Positions 11,101-22,019 of a stretch of 64,000 nucleotides of DNA are shown piece after piece (the first letter of the stretch is position 1; the number at the start of each line of letters is the position of its first letter). Origin of the DNA: Gracilaria domingensis (lineage: Eukaryota; Rhodophyta; Florideophyceae; Gracilariales; Gracilariaceae). The stretch covers positions 301,641 to 365,640 of the forward strand of contig VCMS01000017.1 in NCBI GenBank assembly GCA_022539475.1, given 5' to 3'. A program made the position numbers and the translations under genes. Below the pieces are notes generated by a model, which was not told the DNA's origin, made no database searches, and saw only the letters and a list, made by a program, of their open reading frames with translations.

Positions 11101-11946
11101 CGGCAGCTGTGCAGGGATGACGGGGTGGCATGGGGACTGGTTGCTTGGTTGTCAGCGAAGGAAGCGGGACGCGGGGGGCAGTGGGAAGGCGCAGGAATGG
11201 CGCGGACGGTGAAGGTGCGGCACGGGCGGTGCAAAAATAGGCGCGGGGGTGGCACGACGCACCAGGGGTGCGGCGGAACGCCTGGACGACAGGGGCGCGC
11301 GGCGATGACGTAATGGGACGGGGGGGGGGGGGGGGGGGGGGGGAAGGCGCGGGGACGCGGCCGCGCGGGCGGCGACGCGGCGGGGCGGCGGGGGGTGGCG
11401 GGGGGGGGGGGAGGCGCGCGGTGGTTGCAGGCCCCATCGGTCCGCGCGGCGACATACAGCGCGCGCGGCTTGCGCTCGGTTTTCGCGCGGAGTGCACGCC
11501 GGTGCAGCGCGCTTTTTCGCGCGTCGTGGCGTGGTCAGGGTGTTGCGACAGTTGCGCCAAATTGTCTAGCGCGCTGTGCGGGCTGCCGCTCCTCTGAATG
11601 ATCATTTGCACGCCTGCAGCCCGAACGCAGCCCCCCCCCCCCCCCCCCCGCCTACGCTCCCGCGCACCGCGCACCGACGGTACCGCTCCGTAATTCCTCG
11701 CGCCCTTCGCTGCGCTCCGTGCTCCCACGTGACCGCGCTCCCTCTCCCTCCTTCTCCCTCCCCCTCCCCTTCCCCCCCCTTCCTCTCTCCCCTCCCCCCC
11801 CCCTAAATTCCAAATTCCTGCCGCTCCCAGTCCTAATACCGCCTCTCCTTCCCATACCCCCTCCACCGTTCACCCCCACCGTGCAATCCTATCCCGCCTT
11901 CCTGTCCAACCGCCCCATCCCCACTCCACACCGCCCCTCGCCTTGG
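11101..11946. promoter_or_regulatory. MED14 promoter and leader with long G and C runs
   Basis: A very GC-rich block with a run of 24 G (11,320-11,343), shorter G runs near 11,391-11,411, and 19 C (11,631-11,649). It is followed from about 11,740 by a strongly pyrimidine-biased leader (CCCTCCTTCTCCCTCCCC) up to the ATG at 11,947. The homopolymer lengths are uncertain in any assembly. Confidence 0.5.
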
Positions 11947-14900
11947 ATGGACACTCCACCGGACGAGTACAGCCTCGCTTCCATCACCTCAAATGCATGC
12001 ACTGTTTCCCACCAGCAGCTGCGCAAGATTCTCCAAGCGCTTCCCAACAAGGTACGCTACGCCGCCCACTTTGTCTCCCCCCATTCCCCCCACTCGCACG
12101 TCCTTGATGCCATCATTTCGCCTCTACATCATTCTTCATACCGCCCATACTAACTCCAATCGTTCTGTACCATTTGCATTCCCACAACCAGGATGACGCC
12201 AGCAGAAAGCAGCTCCTACTCCAATACGCAATCCATGCCCGTCACACCTTTGCACGCCTGCTCGCCGTCGTCCGATGGCACAAACGTCACGGCTCCACAG
12301 CAGCCCACGCCAATCTCGTCGAAGACGTCGCCATAGCAAACGCCCAGCTCTTCGAGGATAATGTGGACAACCTTTGGGAAATTCACAACTACATCTCTTC
12401 CAAGAATGCCACCCCCCCTCCGCATCCACAACCTGCCTCCCTATTAACTTCCAAACCCATAACAAGCCCCGCGCCCCCGCCGCCATGCTCCACCGCCCAA
12501 TCCAGACCCGAGAACCCGCGACCCACCAAGAGGCCTCGTCTTACTCCCGATTCCAGTGAAGTCACGCAACAGCTTACGCCCTCCGCCACAGTACCTTCTT
12601 CGCGTCCGCCAAAGCCTTCCACGTTGTCTCTGGGCTCCATTTCACCGTCCAATTCCCCATCCATTGCCGAACGGCTCGGAATCGCCACCCGAAGCTGTAT
12701 ACGCGAGTCGCAATTGAGTATCGGCGCTGTGCAGGTTATATCGTGGCGTTCGGGACTTGCTGATGTGTGTGTCAGAATTGGCGTTCCCACACTCTGGTCC
12801 GCAGATGTCTCGCTCAGCAGCCTTGATCCTGATCTTGCCGTGCTTCGCGTACACTCCATTCACGTCTTAGTCGCTTCCGATATCGACGCATCTCTGGATC
12901 ACCAAACGCACTGGAGTTCGAAGCGCTCCACGGTGAACGGCCACTCGTCTCCTTTTAGTCCGAAGCAACGAGCGGTATTACGTCGTCATGCGGATGATCG
13001 CATGAGTGATGCCTTGAAAGCGGTGCGTGCCTTGACAAAGTCTACCTCAAATGTCAACTCCTGCAGTATAATGATCTGCGCCCTACGAGATATGATGACA
13101 GACGAAGTGTGCGCCCCTTTGGCAATGGATTGTTTGAGAGCGCAGGCGCGAGCACTCAGCGAAACAGCATGGAGCTCTTACATCAAGGTGGAAGGCGCTG
13201 AGCCCAACACTCCTCGAGGAAAACCCTTGACTGTTTCGTATTGGTTGAATCACAGACAATCCGCTCAGTTATGTATTCATGAGTACCAAAGCGTTGGATC
13301 GTCTGCTACGGATGGGTACAATCTGTCTAAGGAACTGGCCGAATTGCTGCCCCAGATTGACTACACGTGCGTTTCTTGCGTTCATGAACCGGTTCTACCG
13401 AATGCCGTTGAGCTTGGTAGACCTTACTCCAATTTTGTGCTACAGATGAACAGACTTAATTTGGAAGAACAACTAAGCGTTTGCATCAAGCTTCGAAGTT
13501 GTGCGAGAATTACGAGCATCTCCAATTCATTTATTGACAAAGCTTTGCAGCTCCGTCTCGACCCATCGTGTGTCATCCTGTCGGAATCACGCCCGACCCG
13601 GGCGGAGGACACTTCTGAACAGACACCATGTGCTAATGATGCTGTGTCGATACGCTTTGGTGGATCGAGTCCTACAGGAATTCAGTTTACGGTTCATAAC
13701 CTCACTGGCGGTTTGAGAATACGACCGTATGGAGCAGCGGCGCTTGCTGTTCCTATGAGGAGAGAACGGGATTCAGAAGTGTGGTTAGGTGCTCGTCAGT
13801 TTGCTTCCAAAACAGAAGAAATCGGCGCTTGCACGCGTGTGTTTGAAATGATTCGTGCGAGAGTGAAACTTGATGCCGCCGCAAGATCGGTTTGCGCTTT
13901 GGACATTGGAGTTTCGAACACATTACCTCCCGGTACGGCATCAGTGGCCGCCACTGCATCTCGCGATCGAGCGGCTAGCCAGCTTGTTCCGCCCTTCGCG
14001 CCTTTGGAACGACGGGCCCCAAGGAGGTTTTTGACGCTGTCACCACCACCCAACCTGAAGGATCCGCTAAATGGGATGAGAGTAGGGCCAGCAGCTTCAT
14101 CGAGATATCGCACAGCAAGCTCGCGCGGATTCGACAGAAACGGGTCTTCGAAACGTCCGCGATTGACGTACGCGACAACGAGCGATTCGCTGGTGTTTAT
14201 CCAAGAAAGTTCCTTTGCTGGGGGGGATTGGCAAATCAGTGCGCGAGATGAAGACGGGAGCAAAACGACGTCTCGGTCTGTTCAGAATACTGAGACAGAT
14301 AGCATTGACAGATACAGTGGCACAGCAGCGGCGGCTGCAGCATGGGCGTTGACGAGAGAAGTTGTTGAAAGACGACTGAAGCGTGACTCTCTTATCCGTG
14401 CGTTCTACAGAGCAAGTGTTTTCGCACAGATGCATCATATGCGAACGAGCGAGGACAGTGATTTGCATCTTGAGTCTGCATCGCGCGTATTGCTTCGTGT
14501 GAAATGTGAGCCACTCCCAGTACGGAGAGCAGAACTCTTGCTGCGAGGTTATGATGTGTGGCAAGTGCGATTGTCGTTACTGCCGTCAATATTTGACAGC
14601 ACAGATTCGGCCGTTGGTCCGTCTGGAAGACCCAAACCGCCTACTAACTCAAAAATTCGAGAGACTGGGAATCTGTGGTCTGTCGGAGTGTCATGTACAG
14701 GATCGCAGTTGACATTCACGTATCCATCAGCGAATCCAGAGTCAGTGTGTAGCTTCTTCCGTGATCTGACGCGGGCTCGAACAGCAGCAGCACTTGCTCG
14801 TGGTGTTCCCCCATCGCGGTTTTACAGGGTTATAAGACGCTCACCGGTACGGATTGTCGTTGGTATAGGACCATATGGGCCGAACCAAGGCGTGAATGCT

Positions 14901-15581
14901 CCAGGTGTGCCACCGCCAAAACCGCAGTACACCGCAACAGTGGAATATGTGTACTCCAAGGGGAACAGCGGTGGGTTCAGTCTGTCGTTTTCACCGACAA
15001 AACCGACAATGGACCAGTTAGCACCATATATTGAGGAGGCACTAGATGCTTCTGGAGGCCAGGTGGGAGGCATTCTTGCAGGTTTATTAGAGAGAGCATG
15101 TCCTGTGGCTGCAGCAGCCGAGAGTGCTGTGAGAGAAAGGGGAAATGGTAGAATACGCTTCCTAACTGCCCTTAGAGTGCGCGCAATGTTTGGCGGCGTT
15201 CCCGACCGAGGAAACAATCCTTCTGGTAATGCAGTGACCCATGGTAGACAATCGCCACGGAACCCGCCCATCGCACACGCAATAGACGTGGACGCTCGTG
15301 GTGGAGCAGGTCTTGTTACTGTGATTGACGTCGGACGGGCTACCTCGGTAATGATTCAGCAAGGGTTTGTAACTCGCAATCACTCTTCGGGCCACGGATA
15401 CTTGGGCAGAGGAAGCGAATATATCTCGCTGCCAAAATGGGACGAAGTCGTGGCATCTGTCGTACAAGATGGATATGCCGAACCTCAAAGGGCTGACTCT
15501 ACAATTGTGCTTAAGATGGAAATGCTTGAAACGTTCTTATCTCGTCTAGTGTCGTCGTCATTATCACCCGATCGCACTTGA
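11947..15581 (+). CDS. MED14: Mediator complex subunit 14 (Rgr1)
   Basis: MED14 is the scaffold subunit joining the head, middle and tail of Mediator, the nuclear coactivator of RNA polymerase II. Exon 1 is 11,947-12,051 and exon 2 is 12,192-15,581. The 140-bp intron runs GTACGC to CCACAACCAG. The spliced start reads MDTPPDEYSLASITSNAC, then LRKILQALPNK|DDASRKQLLLQYA, IHARHTFARLLAVVRWHKRH and EDNVDNLWEIHNYI: the conserved MED14 N-terminal helical domain. Spliced length is about 1164 aa, within the family range. A Pro-rich linker lies at about 100-170 and a conserved middle block near LSLLPSIFDST. The start choice is strong because the frame is continuous and the splice restores the family's N-terminus. 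A decayed partial copy lies 4 kb upstream. Confidence 0.92.
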
Positions 15582-15863
15582 AACCCCGCAATCGCTGCAT
15601 AGCTCACCCAGTAACTTACTCGTTAGTATGTAACGCATGACTCGAACATGAACAGATCTGACAATATCAAAGGCATCCTTTGCCTCGAGTCCAAGATCGC
15701 TTCCGAGACACAACCTGTTTTTCATCCTGGTGACATCAATTCCCGGCTTGTCAAATCCTTTTCTGCTCTCGATAAGAATAGAAGATCAAGAACAATAACT
15801 TGCAAAGCACACTTGAAACATTAAACCTTGAATAATAAAAAGAATATTGTTAACACAAGTGCG

Positions 15864-17128
15864 CTACGATGGTCCGCCGAAACGAAGCTTTCGCAATAGT
15901 TTTTTTCGAGTTCCAGTTCTACGTGATTGTTCTTCTGCCTTCCCTCTCAGAATAGAGACAAACTGAAAACGAGGGTGGGCAAATTGGGGATGCTTTGCAT
16001 CGCGAAGAAATATTGATGAATCGGTGCGGCGAGTATCAGTTACGCTCCTATGAAAGCACGCGATGGATCAAGAACCACGAGAAATATGTCTCCGTTTCTT
16101 GTCTTCTCCGCACCTACAATGGTGAGGGAGTGACCCTGCCATTGGCAGAAAATGGGACAGACAACAGCTTTTGGAGCTACGCGGGCCTTTCTCGGAAGAT
16201 GCAAGGAGCAATTGCGTGCACCACAGCATTTCTCGAAGTGCTTAAAGATCCATTGGAACATAAGCTTCCTTTCGCTATCCGTGGGTGTTTCAAAATCGGT
16301 GACGAAAGCATTGAGATTTAGACTTCGGAAGAGGACAAAGGCCTCTGTGGCTCCGATCCAAACTTCTTTGTCGGTGAGGCTTCCGTCAAAGTTGGCAGCT
16401 CCTTCGGGGTCAAACCCCTTACTCCACGCGTTTTCAATGCCAGCAGCAATTTCGGGGATGCTGGGCACCTCCTTAATATCAGCCTCGGCCAGAATAGCGG
16501 CAGATGCTGGCTCATAAAGCAATGAACTGAAAAGCATCTGAATGTTTCGAAATCCGCAGTCCCAACCAAAACCCGCGAGATTGCTCGAGTAGAAGTCCAA
16601 GCGCGAAGCGAGGTGAATCGTTTTCCTAGATTGATCAAAGAGGTCAATATTGGGCATTATCTTGCGAATTATGTTGACATAACAATGCTCGACGCAGTCG
16701 GCAAAGCGGGAGTCCTCGGGAAGCTGCGATGAGGACGTTTGAGGTTGGTCACCGGCAGCAATTGCTCTGGCCAGTTCTGCATCGCTCTGCTCCACTTGCT
16801 GGAGAATGGCTCGCGCCGGATCTTCTCCTTTGTAAATCTCGTCATGGTGATGCTGGAGTACGCGGTCGATATCAGTAGGGTGCACATGACGTGAGATTGC
16901 TCTGGCAGGGTCCACTCCCTTCTGGATTTCATCGTCGTCGTAAAGTACGCCGTTCGGACTCGACTGACTGGCGGCCGCATTCTCAGCCAGCGCCAGGTGC
17001 TGGGCGGCGGCGGCGGAGGCATTCTGTTCGTCGACGTCGAGATGCTGATTGACATGCCTCTCAAGCTCTGGCAGGTTGCCCGGGAAACTCCTGTCACAAA
17101 TGGGACACAAGTTTGACTGAGTCGACAT
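15864..17128 (-). CDS. ZUP1: Peptidase C78 deubiquitinase of the ZUP1/ZUFSP type (one apparent frameshift)
   Basis: ZUP1 enzymes cleave Lys63-linked ubiquitin chains in genome maintenance. The start is ATG 17,128 (MSTQSNLCPICDRSFPGN), giving a C2H2-like finger CPICDRSF...HVNQHLD. Two repeats follow, DEIQKGVDPARAISRHV and DEIYKGEDPARAILQQV, then a UIM-like DAELARAIAAGD. The C78 domain has SNLAGFGWDCGFRNIQ (catalytic Cys in GWDCGFRN), GHSLTIVGAE (catalytic His) and VVLDPS (catalytic Asp). Near 16,050 the frame breaks shortly after LDPSRAF. One missing base would join it to a continuing frame, RSVTDTRRTDSSIFLRDAK then FQFVSILRGKAEEQS, ending at 15,864 and matching the expected C78 C-terminus. 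This gives about 421 aa. Sequence error or real lesion cannot be told apart. Confidence 0.85.
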
Positions 17129-17850
17129 GCGTCTGTCAGCCAGTGTGGTCGAGGACTTGCGAGACAGTAGAACGTGTGGTGGACGATTGCAGCGTCGAGA
17201 CACAAAGAAGAGCCTTGAAAGGCAAGCAACGAACGCGCAGCGGAAGCGCACGCGTTTCGGCGCGCAAGCTAGGAAGGTAATAAGCGCGACCGAGGCGGTG
17301 CCACACGCCAGCAGCGACAGGTGTAACGCCGTGGCGCAGGCAGGCAACAACGAAGCCCGCTCTGTTTGCGTAGATATTGTGGTGCACGACGATAGATGTG
17401 TAAGGTACTTCGGTGCAAATGCTGCAGCAGCACGTGTTGGGGACCGGAGGCGGCGCGTGCGTACGTATCGGCGCGCCTACGACGGGACACCTCGACGGCG
17501 GCGGCGGCGGCGGCGGGTTGTAGGGCAACGACGGTGGGCGCTACGCCGCGCGCGAGACGGAGCGCGCATTGCGCACTGCGCATTGTGGCGGCGGAAAGCC
17601 AGGCGTTGCGTGCACGCGCGCCGTTCAGAGTGCGTTGGTGGCTTCCGCGCGGCGGCGCAACGCGCTTAGCTCTACGTGTGCCACGCCCATTGGACCATCG
17701 GGCGTCACAGCTGACAGCACACACATAACGCAAGAAGACTACGTGTACATTGTACACTGTACAACCAAGTTCTGTATTCGAATTATTCGATTCAGAGGAT
17801 CAGAGGACGAAGATGAGGCTAGCTAGAGATACGCGCGAGGGCTAGCAGGG
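17129..17850. promoter_or_regulatory. GC-rich region upstream of ZUP1
   Basis: Rich in GGC and CGCGC, producing overlapping spurious frames on both strands. At 17,571-17,587 it contains GCGCATTGCGCACTGCG, closely related to the palindrome at 41,576. GTACATTGTACACTGTAC follows at about 17,748. No gene seen. Confidence 0.4.
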
Positions 17851-17877
17851 AACGATTGCGGTTCTCTGGTCTACAAT

Positions 17878-17980
17878 GTAGACTCTACACTACTACCTTT
17901 GTCAGAACCGAACCCAAGGGGTGCGCAAGGTGCCTTGGGTGCGGTTCTGACAAAGAAAGTTGTGTACGTGTGCAGTCTAC
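17878..17980. repeat. Long near-perfect hairpin
   Basis: The 23-nt arms 17,897-17,919 and 17,933-17,955 (CTTTGTCAGAACCG...) pair with one mismatch around a 13-nt loop. Outer arms GTAGACT (17,878) and AGTCTAC (17,974) pair again with looser sequence between. No coding frame crosses it. It could be a small foldback (MITE-like) element or a hairpin RNA source. Confidence 0.8.
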
Positions 17981-18237
17981 AAAGGTACACTGTATACCAG
18001 GAAACTGCAATCGTTCTCAGCTTGCGTGGTGCAGTTCCAGGAATCCTTGAGGTGTGCTGTTCTGATATTTTACAATACATGAATTTGGTGTATAGAAGCT
18101 TTCGATAAATGTCGAGTCGATTGCCACGTCATCTCCCCCGTCTGACCATTTCATTCTTGTGGTGATGTCTGATCATCATGATTGCATAACAAAGCGTAGG
18201 CCTATGACGTAAGCTTCGATGTGTCTTTGATTGCTCA

Positions 18238-19336
18238 TTGTTAATTTACTTGTGCACTTTTCTCTTCCGCTGTCACCAGTACAAGAAAAGCAGGGAAACT
18301 AATATGCACGAAGATGGCCTGGGATGTGAGATTGGCGCACCGATCGCCGCTCCCGACTCAGGATGTCATACAAATTGCATTTTCGCTCTTCGCATCGTAC
18401 GCCTCTCCGGACTCGGGAAGTGGCAGAACTCGCCTCCAGGTGGAAAGTTTTGGAATGTTCGTTTAACCAGTGGTGTCAACCAAGCATTTCAGTTTCTTCG
18501 GGATGCTTCAAACGCTAAAGCCGAAAGTGGGTTGCTCACTCTGAAATTGGAAGCAGGGGCTGTCTTCCGGCATGCATTTGAATTGGGCAAGCTGTGCAGC
18601 ATCGAAATCGGTTTCGATACCGCATTTATATTTGGGTTAGAATGGATAGGGAATATTGATTGACGGAATAAATGGCGCTTTTGCCTCAAAGTTCTGTGAG
18701 GCGTGGGACACAAATGCTTTTGTCGGCAGGGACAGTACGATTGATACCATAAGCGGTTTCAACAGAGCACACTATACAAAGATCGAGTTTGACGTTGCTG
18801 GAAATGGAGCGGAGTGGTTTTGCACAGTCGCCTCGTTGGAACAACCAAGTAAGCGTTCTTTGCAGATCAAATTCTCTGTGAATGATTTCTGCGTGCTTTG
18901 AAGTAGACAGCCTGTGAATCCTTATCTCGCCAAATTAAACCGCTTAGACGATGAGGCGTCTAATGGACATCTAGCTCTATTAAATTACGTTGACAGTGAG
19001 CTAGTAATTAATGGAGATGGATGGCAGCAGGATTACTTCAATGGATTGGCTACGCCACCCTCTCTGCATGGTTCCAAAGCAGGACGGAGAATTTTGTTGT
19101 CGCTTCCAGCAATGAAGAATCACGATGTTCTAGAATTTACCGGCGTTGTGCAGAAAGTTATTCTGCGAGCTGGACAAGAGTATGAGCATGCTGTGCTATA
19201 TACTCGAGTCGAGTTTGGTCCAACTTCGATGGACTGCACCTTTTTCAACTCTTACTTGCGGCAACCAGGTGGTCAGGGAGGACATGTTGGACGGACAGAA
19301 GGGGTGCTTGTAGGGCTGGTTGATATGAGGGTTTAG
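18238..19336 (+). pseudogene. Unrecognised gene, broken in this sequence
   Basis: Three adjoining frames read like one protein. The first (about 141 codons) includes CIFALRIVRLSGLGKWQNS and FWNVRLTSGVNQAFQFL. The second (from about 18,660) includes NRAHYTKIEFDVAGNGAEWF. The third, in the same frame as the second after one stop, includes NYVDSELVINGDGWQQDYF and LLSLPAMKNHDVLEFTGV. A splice-acceptor-like CTCTTCCGCTGTCACCAG precedes the first at about 18,278, so an upstream exon is possible. About two breaks are present. The beta-rich look and the GDGWQQDYFNG stretch recall DUF2961-type proteins only weakly. No function is assigned. Confidence 0.4.
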
Positions 19337-19339
19337 AGT

Positions 19340-19506
19340 GCAATTCGATTTGTTGTCTAGCTGTTGGTGCGATTATTCGAAAGTGGCCTGAGAGGGTGCT
19401 AGCCTTCCTTGCGAGAGAGCGCTTCTTCGACGGGAAGCGCAATATTGAAATATATATTTTACGTCGGAATTAGGCTAGAATACCCATAAAGAGAGAGAGA
19501 GAGAGA
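19340..19506 (+). mobile_element. LINE 3' end fragment with (GA)n tail
   Basis: 5'-truncated copy of the same non-LTR family as 31,463-32,319. The segment GCTAGCCTTCCTTGCGAGAG encodes LAFLARE as in the longer copy. The end is TACCCATAAAGAGAGAGAG. It abuts the stop of the broken gene to its left. The target duplication is not clear. Confidence 0.75.
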
Positions 19507-22019
19507 TTGTTCCCAGTGCAGGTGAATGGCAAGTTGTTCTCCAAGTGGGCGCCTATGAAAATGAAAGAGTGAGCGGACCGTATCGCTTCACATTTGATTA
19601 TGCCAGGTTGGTCATTATCCTGTGAGCTACTTTCATCACGTATTGATTGTTGTTGGAGTATGGCCGAAAATATAGCCTTTTTATCGAGGCTAGAGTTCAA
19701 TCGACGGTCATGAAGGTTTTGTAAGATATGGTTGAAGGAATTCTCTAGCGTTACGCAATATTTAATAGATTGCATGCATTCAGAGCGAACGCAAAAACGA
19801 TAGAATCGAGACAGCGACCAATCGCCGTTCTAATCCCACAAAAATACAAGATGCACAACGCTGCGTTTGCGTGGCAAATTCGATGACGATTGGTACGATG
19901 ATAGCTAGTGCGAATGCTCTTTGTTCATGCTACAATTATCAAGCAAAGATTCTGGGGGTGATGTGTTTAGGGGTTAAAGTTCGGAAATTGATTGCAATAC
20001 CCATGTAAGTTTTATCCCGGGCGAAACAGGTTGGGTATCACTCGTCCTCTCCTCCTTTGTGATGCTCTGGGGGGTTACAGCTCTTTCTGGGTCGACGGTA
20101 TTCCTCGCAGTAGTGAAGCAAAAGCACGGTGTGGAAGCGTGTGTACCTGTACATCGCTCGCTTGCCTCCAGCGTTTTTGGCGCGAGGATATACGGGTATC
20201 GTTAAGGTTAGATCATTGTGATCGCTGTGGAAAGCGCATGTGCAGCGACAAGGGTATTGACAGTCAACTGTACTAAATGAAGCCTTGCTGGCTGCGCGCG
20301 CTCATGTTTTCTCCTGAAAGACGATTGGTTGAGGGCGACGTGGCTGACAGCACGTGAGCGACTGTATAGAACTTGTGCGAATTGAAAAATTACTGTATAC
20401 AATGCTGGAACTGCTGCCGCTTGCTCATCCGTCCTTGTTCGCGCCCTCGCGCACTTCGAACTGCTGACAACGCGTGAGGAGCGAGCGTCGTTCTCGCCGA
20501 AATGAGGGCCTCAGCATGAAGAGGCGGCGCGTCGACGGAGAACATCACTGCGCGATATCCAATTTGGGAGCAACAGCTGTCATTCTTGACTCTCATGTTA
20601 GCCGAATTCTTGGCGCTAAGCACATCAGTGGCATGCAACATTGAGTTTGCCAGTAATTTTGATGATTTCGGTGATGCTGTGTTTTCTCGTGCCTCGGCAG
20701 GACCGCATCAATCACCATCAATCGCAGTAGAGCCGAAGGACTATGCGGCTCCAAAGGAGACATTGAGCTCTAATGATGGCATTGTGGTCCCAGTGCCACG
20801 TCACCAATCAATTAGGGCCTGTTCAAGTTGGACTGATAACATTAGATTGGATTGCTGTTCATGAGGCAGAAGGGTAATGTGTGGAGCTGGCAACACCATC
20901 GGCCCAAACTTAGCTCTCCAAGGGCGCTCTAATGCCCAGCAATTATGGACTAATGGTTGTCATACGCAGGTAGTAGTTCAATAACCTTCAGGTTGCACCG
21001 TAAGTTTGCTCTACCCGTAAGGTTATCCTTTTATCCCACCTTTGTACAGTACGATTCAAGTAGTTGGACATGTCGCTGAATTGGCAACCCAGCAGCCCGC
21101 CATCCGGCGGGCGAATGAAATCAAGTACGTGTAAGAGGCGTTTGCTGCAGACGTGGAGATTTTAATCACCAGTCACACGCGTGCGTGGTGTGCGGAGCAG
21201 CGGATAAAAGGCTATTAAGGAAAGCCGTCAAGATATCTAGTTACAGATTTGCTTGTAATCCTCCAGGCCTAAATCCAGCGGCTGTGCCCAATCACACGGG
21301 CGAACAGTCGAAACGGTGCGCTTACGTTGCACATTTGTGGATCTGAGAAACGGCTTGCTGGCAGCGCTCCTGTGCTCTGTTGTGACCGTCACCGCTCCAA
21401 CTTGCAACTTATTTGTATAGTCCTCACGAAGGCACTGCCATCTTTCGATGGATCAACATCATGATCATAGACATGCGTTCCTACTCATGATACGCAGCCT
21501 CCACATAGTTCGTCGTTTCAAAGACTTTCCACTTGTTTTGCCCTTCGTCACCAAAATCATTGCGTACAGGGGCACACCCCAGACCTACCACATATTACCG
21601 CGGCACACACCCCGGTTGCTTCCTTGCGTGAGCCTAGATTCGCCAAACTGCGTAACCTGTAATCTCGTCTGTTCCCTAATCATATTTCACGCCGGCTGAA
21701 CCCGCTCGGCACCCTATTGCTTGCCACGCGCTTTTTTCCCCTTCGTGCAACTCATATTGTCTTCCTGTTCGTTACCTACAATCCACGGGACAAGCTAAGA
21801 TCACTTTCGACGACTCTTTGTACGTTCCCTCTGCCCCAAATCGATTGGCCACACCACAAGAAGCGTTGGCCCAGCCGTATATTTTTGTACATCTCACCAT
21901 ATTCTTCAGGATTCTCGTGCATTTCACAACTCCAACCGTACCCCCCGTCTCGTGTCGTGTATAACTCTTATCCACTTCCAACGGCCAACAACTTGCAGGT
22001 TTCTACATTGCCTGCAAGC
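19507..22019. other. Gene-free stretch, 2.5 kb, ending in the exchanger's leader
   Basis: Short open frames only. A CCCGCCATCCGGCGGG hairpin lies at about 21,095. The last 300 bp before 22,020 are C-rich and are probably the 5' leader of the exchanger gene; that frame is open upstream but has no ATG before 22,020. Confidence 0.4.

Noticed and set aside
11320-11649. G-quadruplex function for the poly-G and poly-C runs
   Set aside because: Possible, but run lengths are unreliable in assembly and nothing else supports a role.
17127-17669. Rightward 180-codon frame
   Set aside because: Antisense to ZUP1 start and promoter; Arg-rich composition artefact.
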